DNA from: Protula sp. h YS-2021
Lineage: Eukaryota; Annelida; Polychaeta; Sabellida; Serpulidae
NCBI GenBank assembly: GCA_949752745.1
Contig: OX457025.1
Location: 101,810,439-101,874,438, forward strand
Direction: 5' to 3'
Length of the DNA: 64,000 nucleotides
Below the pieces are notes generated by a model. It saw only the letters and a program-made list of their open reading frames with translations, did no database searches and was not told where the DNA came from. The stretch's first letter is position 1. The number at the start of each line of letters is the position of its first letter. A program made the translations under genes and the position numbers. Shown here piece after piece: positions 24,096 through 30,203 of this stretch.

Positions 24096-24700
24096 GTTGG
24101 CACGATTCTTGTGTTGGTGGGGCTCCTATATCATGTTCTTGTGGGCTCCCAAAACGTGATGCGATGCCCTAAGGCAGACACACGTCGCTAAATGCCACTG
24201 AGTGGCCTGACTGTAAGTCCCGCGGTGACGCGAATCTTGGTATGTTAACGCGGCTACATTAATTTCATGTTGACATCAGTCAGGAAGTCACATGTTGACG
24301 GTATTACATAAATGTTACGTTGTTGTCAGCATGTAAATATGATGTCGGTACGTGTTGACGTCGTATCGTACGTCTCATGTTGACGCGAGGCCGTAAGTTC
24401 GTTGTAATTGAAGTCCATGTTTAAGCTTCATGTGGACGCGAGTATGCAAGTCCCATGTTGACGCGAGCGCGCATGCTTGATGTTGACGAGAGTACCCACG
24501 TCACATGTGGACTCTGTAAGCCATCTTGATGACGTGAGCACGTAAATGTCGTGTACAAGCGAGTCTCTAAATCTCGAGGTCTCGGCAAGCACCCAGTATG
24601 CAAGTGACCTATGAAAAATGCATAATTCCTGACTTCCATTTAATTTGAAAAGGGCAAACCATGAAGTGTTATTAGTTGCATTTTGAGTATTTTGTAATCT
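24096..24700. repeat. Degenerate intron 8 repeat rich in ATGTTGACG
   Basis: Between the 38-bp and 19-bp arrays, loosely repeated segments of about 35-40 bp share CATGTTGACGCGAG and GTAAGTC-like words. They look like an older, decayed array. No coding signal is seen. The last 100 bases are apparently unique. Confidence 0.55.
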
Positions 24701-24707
24701 GATTACG

Positions 24708-25437
24708 AAGTGCTGGTGCTGACATGTAGTGCTGGTGCTGACATGTAGTGCTGGTGCTGGCATGTAGTGCTGGTGCTGACATGTAGTGCTGGTGCTGACA
24801 TGTAGTGCTGGTGCTGACATGTAGTGCTGGTGCTGACATGTAGTGCTTGTGATGGCATGTAGTGCTGGTGCTGACATGTAGTGCTTGTGATGGCATGTAG
24901 TGCTGGTGCTGACATGTAGTGATGGTGCTGGCATGTAGTGCTGGTGCTGACATGTAGTGCTGGTGCTGACATGTAGTGCTGGTGCTGACATGTAGTGCTG
25001 GTGCTGACATGTAGTGCTTGTGATGGCATGTAGTGCTGGTGCTGACATGTAGTACTGGTGATGGCATGTAGTGCTGGTGCTGACATGTAGTGCTGGTGCT
25101 GACATGTAGTGCTGGTGATGACATGTAGTGCTGGTGCTGACATGTAGTGCTGGTGCTGACATGTAGTGCTGGTGATGGCATGTAGTGCTGGTGCTGACAT
25201 GTAGTGCTGGTGCTGACATGTAGTGCTGGTGCTGACATGTAGTGCTGGTGCTGACATGTAGTGCTGGTGATGACATGTAGTGTTGGTGCTGACATGTAGT
25301 GCTGGTGCTGGCATGTAGTGCTGGTGATGGCATGTAGTGCTGGTGCTGACATGTAGTACTGGTGATGGCATTGGCATGTAGTGCTGGTGCTGACATGTAG
25401 TGCTGGTGCTGACATGTAGTGCTGGCGCTGACATGTA
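24708..25437. repeat. 19-bp minisatellite abutting exon 9, about 38 copies
   Basis: Unit TGCTGGTGCTGACATGTAG with TGATGGCATG variants. It ends about 23 bp before the exon 9 acceptor, so it occupies the region where the branch point would normally lie. Three units give 19 codons without a stop, which explains long false ORFs on the - strand. Confidence 0.95.
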
Positions 25438-25460
25438 GCGGACTTGTTTTCCTGGCGCAG

Positions 25461-25604
25461 GGATTGATCTGCAGTGTGAAGGAGGGCTTCGGATTCATCC
25501 GCTGCGTGGACAGAGAGGCCCGGATGTTCTTCCACTTCAGCGAGATGATGGAGCCGGAGCGTGAGATCCAGATTAACGAGGAGGTCCAGTTCACCGTCAT
25601 ACAG
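25461..25604 (+). CDS. CSDE1: CSDE1 exon 9: cold-shock domain 5
   Basis: The acceptor TTTTCCTGGCGCAG ends at 25460 and the donor GTGCTC begins at 25605; both phase 0. It encodes GLICSVKEGFGFIRCVDREA followed by RMFFHFSEMM and INEEVQFTVIQ. Both RNA-binding motifs (GFGFIRC, MFFHFS) are intact. The donor is weak by consensus (CAG/GTGCTC), and a second copy of it lies 88 bp downstream. Confidence 0.93.
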
Positions 25605-25760
25605 GTGCTCCGGGCTCTTGGATTATCGCGCCGCCCCCCACCCCCTCCCCCCCCCCAAAAAAAAAGAGGAAGTCCGGTTCACCGTCATACAGGTGCTCCG
25701 GGCTCTTGAATTAGCGCCCCCCCTCCCCCCCCCCCACCGTCATACGGGTTCCCGCAAGCT
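25575..25760 (+). repeat. Duplicated exon 9 3' end and donor
   Basis: The real edge has GAGGTCCAGTTCACCGTCAT, ACAG and GTGCTCCGGGCTCTTG. A near-identical copy with its own donor is at 25693. A third, broken copy (ACCGTCATACGGGTTCC) starts near 25736. Poly-C runs with short A-runs separate the copies. Confidence 0.88.
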
Positions 25761-26116
25761 GTTATATTATCGCCCTACCTCCCCACTTTCCCCCCCGAAA
25801 ATAAAAAACAATGATGATGGTACGTTTACGTCAACAAATTTTGGCAGATTCCAAAGGGACCCCCTTCCTCTCCCCGATTTTACAGGAAAAATAAGTGGTT
25901 CGTTGCATTTTTTTTTCAAGTCAGGCCTCACGCTCATGCTATAAGTGTCTCAGTGTTCACTTGAAAGATGTCCATTTCATTTGATATTTGAAGTCCTTGA
26001 CCCAGTAGTTGTGATGGTAACATTTGCATCACGTGGCAATCACGTGACAGCCACGTGCGAGGCGAGCCACGTGCTAATTGCGGCCGCGGCGGCTGCGCTC
26101 TGTTTTTGTGTTTGAG

Positions 26117-26603
26117 GACCCCACGTCGCCGTCGCGCCAGATCGCCGTCCGGATCAGCTACCTGCCCAAGGGCACCATCAGCCTGGAGACGGTGCTGCCC
26201 GAGAAACACATAGGAACCGTAGAGAAGCAACCCGTAGTCAACAAAAGTCCAAGTCAGTCTCGTCTGTCTTACGTAGTCAACAAAAGTCCAAGTCAGTCTC
26301 GTCTGTCTTACATACTCAACAAAAGTCCAAGGCAGTCTCGTCTGTCTTACGTAGTCAACAAAAGTCCAAGTCAGTCTCGTCTGTCTTACGTAGTCAACAA
26401 AAGTCCAAGTCAGTCTCGTCTGTCTTACATACTCAACAAAAGTCCAAGGCAGTCTCGTCTTTCTTACGTAGTCAACAAAAGTCCAAGTCAGTCTCGTCTG
26501 TCTTACGTAGTCAACAAAAGTCCAAGTCAGTCTCGTCTGTCTTACGTAGTCAACAAAAGTCCAAGTCAGTCTCGTCTGTCTTACGTAGTCAACAAAAGTC
26601 CAA
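26117..26603 (+). CDS. CSDE1: CSDE1 exon 10: end of domain 5, with an in-frame 13-residue repeat of variable end
   Basis: The acceptor GTGTTTGAG ends at 26116. The fixed part encodes DPTSPSRQIAVRISYLPKGT and LPEKHIGTVEKQP, which matches the IRIKKLPKGTVSF...GTVEKEA segment of vertebrate CSDE1. Next come ten 39-bp units, VVNKSPSQSRLSY, open throughout. Exon 11 needs phase 1, and CCAA/GTCAGT supplies it at 26252 in the first unit and at every 39 bp to 26603 in the last. The shortest form ends at 26252; longer forms add 13 residues per unit. The first-donor form best matches family length. Confidence 0.85.
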
Positions 26604-26610
26604 GTCAGAC
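26232..26610 (+). repeat. 39-bp tandem array, ten copies, each carrying a splice donor
   Basis: Unit GTAGTCAACAAAAGTCCAAG followed by TCAGTCTCGTCTGTCTTAC. Two copies have CATACTCAAC and CAAGGCAG, which changes the donor to GGCAGT and removes its GT. The remaining copies keep AAGTCAGT. The last copy has GTCAGA. Spacing is exact, so phase is kept in all copies. Confidence 0.93.
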
Positions 26611-26635
26611 ACACACACAAAAATAAAAACGATTT

Positions 26636-26775
26636 TATGTACCTGACGTTGTGTATACCTGACATCTTGTGTACTTGATATTTCGTTTACCTGACATTTT
26701 GTGTACCTGATATTTTGTTTACCTGACGTTTTGTGTACCTGATATTTTGTGTACCTGATATTTTGTGTATTTGGC
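26636..26775. repeat. 17-18-bp repeat TTTGTGTACCTGATATT
   Basis: About seven copies with GTTTACC and GTGTACC variants in intron 10, directly after the coding minisatellite. Confidence 0.8.
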
Positions 26776-26957
26776 ATTGTCACTAAGAACTTTAAAGGCT
26801 TTAAATGGCGAAGAGACAGTGTGAAATTTAAAATGTGAAAACAAAGAAATAAAAACATTACTCTAGTTGGTGCCGCCTTCAGGCTTATGTCACTCAGTTT
26901 TAACCCCTCAAAATTCCTAGTTGTTTTACGAGTCGCGGAGTGCGAGTGTATTCAGTT

Positions 26958-27016
26958 AGGTCACCTATTACGGAATACTAAATTATCGCCCATTGAGTCT
27001 TTCCGCCATCCCTTTT
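26958..27016 (+). repeat. SINE 3'-end fragment in intron 10
   Basis: TCACCTATTACGGAATACTA through GAGTCTTTCCGCCATCCCTT matches the 3' end of the SINE at 47581-47790 (TCACCTCCACGGAATTCAAA, GAGTCTTTCGGCCATCCCTT). The tRNA-like 5' part is absent, so it is 5'-truncated. Confidence 0.65.
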
Positions 27017-27039
27017 AAATAAAGATGAAAACGTAAAAT

Positions 27040-27116
27040 TGGATGTGTATATATTTTTTGGATGTGTGTATATTTTTTGGATGTGTATATATTTTTGGAT
27101 GTGTATATATTTTTCA
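27040..27116 (+). repeat. Short GGATGTGTATATATTTTT repeat feeding the exon 11 acceptor
   Basis: Four copies of an 18-bp unit. The last one changes to TATATTTTTCAG and supplies the pyrimidine tract and AG of exon 11. Confidence 0.8.
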
Positions 27117-27117
27117 G

Positions 27118-27238
27118 GCAAGAACAAAGACAAAGAACCCGATCCCGGGATTATCATGTACGATGTGAACGGGACAAAGCAAACTATACCGTTCAGCGTT
27201 AACGCTATCCAGGCACTGCGCCCAAAAATTCTGACAAG
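27118..27238 (+). CDS. CSDE1: CSDE1 exon 11: non-canonical cold-shock domain 6, with one missing base
   Basis: The acceptor TATTTTTCAG ends at 27117; phase 1 in. It encodes KNKDKEPDPGIIMYDVNGTK and TIPFSVNAIQALRPK, matching GIIAYDD...LTIAFQAKDVEG in vertebrates. As read, the frame ends ILTR with phase 2 and clashes with phase-0 exon 12. One extra A in the run at 27224-27228 would give NSDK before the donor and restore GDK/VEF-like continuity. This is a sequencing or assembly homopolymer error, or a real frameshift. Confidence 0.85.
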
Positions 27239-27472
27239 GTAAAAACTGTACCGTTCCACCTCAATGCTGTTTTTGTTGTACGGTAAAGTGTAAGTAATGG
27301 ACAATGGTGTACTTGAATGTTATATGAGATAAATTGTTCGTTACGGCGTTATGCTTTCGTTCGTGTCTCCTGGGGAAGAATGTGAGGCAACGGTGTTGGG
27401 TGACAGTGGGTTGAATTGTAAGGCACGAGAAATGTTTTTTTTTTTCACGTGGAATTTCTGTCTGCCCGCCAG

Positions 27473-27755
27473 GTCGAGTTTCAGATTTGTGAAAGTCGCA
27501 AGAACAATACGAAGACAGCAGTGAACGTAAAGACGGTGCTGTCCCGCGGCCCGCCACCCAAACAGCAGCAGCAGCAGCCCAAGCAGCTGGCGGACAGCCC
27601 GGCGGGCGCCACTCGCAGCCCGGCGCCCAAGCTGCAGACGGGGGCGGCAAGCAGGCGGACGGGCCGGCGCTGTGCGGCTTCATCGCCACGCTCAAGGACA
27701 GCTTCGGCTTCATCGAGACCGCGCAGCACGACAAGGAAGTCTTCTTTCATTTTAG
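27473..27755 (+). CDS. CSDE1: CSDE1 exon 12: end of domain 6, Gln/Pro linker, start of domain 7, one missing base
   Basis: The acceptor GTCTGCCCGCCAG ends at 27472. It encodes VEFQICESRKNNTKTAVNVK, a Q-rich linker (PPPKQQQQQPKQ) and then LCGFIATLKDSFGFIETAQH with EVFFHF. The first and last parts are in different frames. One extra G in the run at 27640-27644 joins them. The linker is longer than in vertebrates and has CAG-type codon repeats. The donor GTACGC begins at 27756; phase 2 out. Confidence 0.87.
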
Positions 27756-27932
27756 GTACGCTTTGATGACGTCACATATTTGGTGTGCAGGGGGGGGGGG
27801 GGGGGGGCGGGGGGCTTCCGAAAAGTGTATTTTATGGTTGTCCCTTGCAAATAATCTGATTCAGTTTCTCCTTCACATAAATGAACGCTCATTCACACGC
27901 GATTCGAAACTGTCTATGTCGTGTGCTTGCAG

Positions 27933-28059
27933 TAATTTCGAGGGAGACCCGAATGACCTTGACCTGGGAGACGAGGTCGAGTACAGCCTGGCCAAGAAAA
28001 CGAACAAAGTCAGCGCCGAGACCATCCGGAAACTCCCGAAAGGCTCCGTAGCGCCCGAG
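27933..28059 (+). CDS. CSDE1: CSDE1 exon 13: end of cold-shock domain 7
   Basis: The acceptor GTGTGCTTGCAG ends at 27932; T completes the AGT codon, giving SNFEGDPNDLDLGDEVEYSL and KVSAETIRKLPKGSVAPE. VEYSLSKG..NKVSAE is the vertebrate equivalent. The donor GTAAAA begins at 28060, phase 0. Confidence 0.93.
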
Positions 28060-28181
28060 GTAAAACTGAATGGTTTTGATGGCCCTTAAAATAGTGTTGA
28101 TGATCTTATGTTTGTGCCCCTCCCCCCACCCCCCACAAAAAAAAATATATATATATATATATATACTTTGCAGTTGATAAT

Positions 28182-28298
28182 CTAGGACAGGGTGCCATAT
28201 GCTTTTATTCTAGAACGGGGTGCCATATGCTTTTATTCTAGAACGGGGTGCCATATGCTTTTATTCTAGAACGGGGTGCCATATGCTTTTATTCTCGT
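28182..28298. repeat. 28-bp repeat, four copies
   Basis: TCTAGAACGGGGTGCCATAT followed by GCTTTTAT, in intron 13 after an (AT)n tract at about 28146-28164. The copies are nearly identical. Confidence 0.9.
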
Positions 28299-28476
28299 CA
28301 CAGTTTTACGCAGACACCGAACAACGGCCATTAAACTCTGTTAGGTGTAAACTATAATATTCCAAAAAAAAAAAAGAATTGTACAGAAATAATAATAATA
28401 GAGTTTAAGTTTTGATACGTGCTATCAGTAAGCCACGTAGCGTAGATTGTGACCACGTGTTGACCGCATGTTGCAG

Positions 28477-28579
28477 GACATTCAGCCGGGAACTTACGAT
28501 GGTAAGGTGATCCGGTCACTGCGCATCATCAATCCGGATCAGGACGAGTATCCGGGGCTTGTGCAGATTGGAGCAGGCG
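28477..28579 (+). CDS. CSDE1: CSDE1 exon 14: non-canonical cold-shock domain 8, first part
   Basis: The acceptor GCATGTTGCAG ends at 28476 and the donor GTAAGG begins at 28580; phase 0 in and phase 1 out. It encodes DIQPGTYDGKVIRSLRIINP and DEYPGLVQIGAG, matching IYSGKVIRPLRSVDPTQTEY in vertebrates. A partial echo of its 3' end (GGGTTTGTGCAGATT) lies near 28697 beside poly-G. Confidence 0.92.
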
Positions 28580-28943
28580 GTAAGGCGTGGTGCCAAAGGT
28601 GGTGGGCGTCGGGGAGTACACCAGTTTTGTGCAATAGAGTTAGCTTGTGAGACGTATCCCTGTTATATCGGGGGGGGGGGGGGCGGTGAGGGAGCTCGGG
28701 GTTTGTGCAGATTTTGCAGTAAAATTGGGGGGTGGGGTGGGGGAGTCGGGGGAGGGAGAGAGGGGCGTGGGGGCAGAACACAGTTGAGCATAATGTCTAA
28801 CTTTTGTTATTAAACGCAGTTGAAAAACCTGTAGAGAGTTTGTGGGCCACACGATGACCTCTGCATAAGATTTGGTTACGGTTCAGTCACGGTCTACTTT
28901 CCGATAGTCTTAGCATATTTAATAATCTTTTTTTTTTTTTTAG

Positions 28944-29131
28944 ATGGGAGTACTGGAGAAAAGTACCCGTATGGTATCACAAGTCTCGCCGACAAACGAG
29001 ACTTCCTGCAGACGGGCGACATCGTCAAGTTCAACATCGCCGTGGTGCGAGGCTCGGGCAAGAAACGGGCTACGAACATCGCGGCGGTCAGGAAGTACGT
29101 CCGCGCCAAGGTCGAGTCCGTCAAGGGTCAG
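28944..29131 (+). CDS. CSDE1: CSDE1 exon 15: non-canonical cold-shock domain 8, second part
   Basis: A T-run ending TTTTTTTAG (28942-28943) and the donor GTAAGT at 29132; phase 1 in and phase 0 out. It encodes GEKYPYGITSLADKRDFLQT, GDIVKFNIAVVRGSG and the basic stretch KKRATNIAAVRKYVRAKVES. The start of domain 9 (VKGQ) is at its end. Confidence 0.93.
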
Positions 29132-29330
29132 GTAAGTTTGTCATTGGCTCGTTGTATTTGATCGACAGATACGGGCAGGGAGACGGGGGGTAGGAGATTG
29201 TTGTGCTGGGCGTGAGCATTCGCCTCCATTCATTTCAGTCAAAAGGTTTAGTTAGGGTTTCATTTAGGGTTTGTTCTATAAGGCTGGGAAGTGGCAAACA
29301 ACGGTTCTTCAACATTTTTAGTGTTTACCG

Positions 29331-29436
29331 TCCACTCAACAGTTCGGGTTTTTCTTTATCTTCTGCTTGACAGTTCTTGTTTCTGATCTGGAAGTCGGTG
29401 GAGCGCAAGAAGTTGTTCTTCCACATGTACTTATAA
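29331..29436 (+). pseudogene. Decayed duplicate of exon 16 start, with acceptor
   Basis: An AG at 29372-29373 is followed by 60 bases that translate FLFLIWKSVERKKLFFHMYL and then TAA at 29434-29436. This aligns with the real exon start FGFLNYEAEEGKKLFCHMTE. Two shorter acceptor copies exist: CAACAG/TTCGGGTTTTTC (exon-like from 29343) and GACAG/TCCGATTTT (from 29458). The duplicate keeps FFH where the real exon has FCH. Splicing to it would truncate the protein. Confidence 0.75.
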
Positions 29437-29486
29437 CCGTGTGCGCACACTTGACAGTCCGATTTTTTTTACCTTATGCCTAACAG

Positions 29487-29650
29487 TTCGGGTTCCTGAA
29501 CTACGAGGCGGAGGAGGGCAAGAAGTTATTCTGCCACATGACGGAGGTACACGACGGACTCGGGCTGCAGGCCGGCGACGAAGTCGAGTTCGTGGTCGTA
29601 CAGAACCAGAGGAACAGCAAGTACTCGGCCGTCAGCCTGCGCAAGATCAC
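29487..29650 (+). CDS. CSDE1: CSDE1 exon 16: cold-shock domain 9
   Basis: The acceptor TATGCCTAACAG ends at 29486 and the donor GTGAGT begins at 29651; phase 0 in and phase 2 out. It encodes FGFLNYEAEEGKKLFCHMTE, DGLGLQAGDEVEFVVVQNQR and SAVSLRKI. The second RNA-binding motif reads LFCHM instead of the usual LFFH-type sequence, a change at a normally aromatic RNA-contact position. Confidence 0.93.
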
Positions 29651-29869
29651 GTGAGTCTACATCCTTTCTCCTACCTCCCACCCCCCACCCCCTGAAAAAA
29701 ATAAAATAAATGCAGTGTGGCACAAAGCATGGATCACCAAAGAGTTCGTCTTCGTGTTAAGTTTAATATCCCAGAAACCAAGTTTCTGTATAATTCAAAC
29801 CCCCTTTTAATACAGACAAAAATTTGTCTGTGCATCCCGCATTACTGGCGATAACACCGGCTGTGTGCC

Positions 29870-30080
29870 TTGTGTGTTGCAGCGACCAGCGACGCCCAGA
29901 GCGCCTCATGTCATTTCCCCCCTCCCCCCCCCCCCCCCGTGTTACGGCCTGATCTTTTGTGTTGCAGCGACGCCCAGAGCGCCTCATGTCTCCCCTTCCC
30001 CCCCCCCCCTCACCCCCCCCGTCTTACGGCCTGACTTTGCGTGTTGCAGCGACCAGCGACGTCCGGAGCGCCTCATGTCC
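29870..30080 (+). repeat. Triplicated exon 17 acceptor and exon start
   Basis: Copies of TGTTGCAG, CGACCAGCGACG and AGCGCCTCATGTC occur with acceptors ending at 29882, 29967 and 30049. Copy 2 lacks CCAGCGA. Poly-C runs and TTACGGCCTGA segments separate them. Copy 1 is in the right phase and would give about 23 codons and a TGA at 29950-29952, without the SUZ-C motif. Only copy 3 yields the full conserved C-terminus. Confidence 0.88.
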
Positions 30081-30203
30081 CGCCTGAAGAGCACGACCGA
30101 CGACGGCGGGCCACGCCTCATTGCAATACGCCAGCCCAAGGGACCCGACGGCACCAGCGGCTTCGCCCAGCCCAGGCAGCCGTGGACCCCGACCCGTGCC
30201 TGA
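30050..30203 (+). CDS. CSDE1: CSDE1 exon 17: SUZ-C motif and stop codon
   Basis: The acceptor GCGTGTTGCAG ends at 30049; phase 2 in. It encodes DQRRPERLMSRLKSTTDDGG, PRLIAIRQPKGPDGTSGF and the tail AQPRQPWTPTRA, stop TGA 30201-30203. PRLMVLRQPRGPDNSMGF is the vertebrate SUZ-C motif, so this is the true 3' coding end. The last residues do not match the family; a neighbouring frame stays open for about 30 more codons (AVDPDPCLKKYARVK...), so the final tail is uncertain. Confidence 0.9.

Noticed and set aside
22034..24103. Long - strand ORFs (up to 401 codons) with repeated TRELRSLVSTRHEHESFG
   Set aside because: A 38-bp minisatellite rotates through all frames without stops. It sits in an intron on the strand opposite to CSDE1.
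22187..25437. CRISPR-like arrays
   Set aside because: Units are contiguous with no unique spacers, and the window is eukaryotic. These are minisatellites.
24428..25600. 390-codon - strand ORF with repeated STSTTCQHQHYM
   Set aside because: Produced by the 19-bp minisatellite. Its last part is antisense to CSDE1 exon 9.
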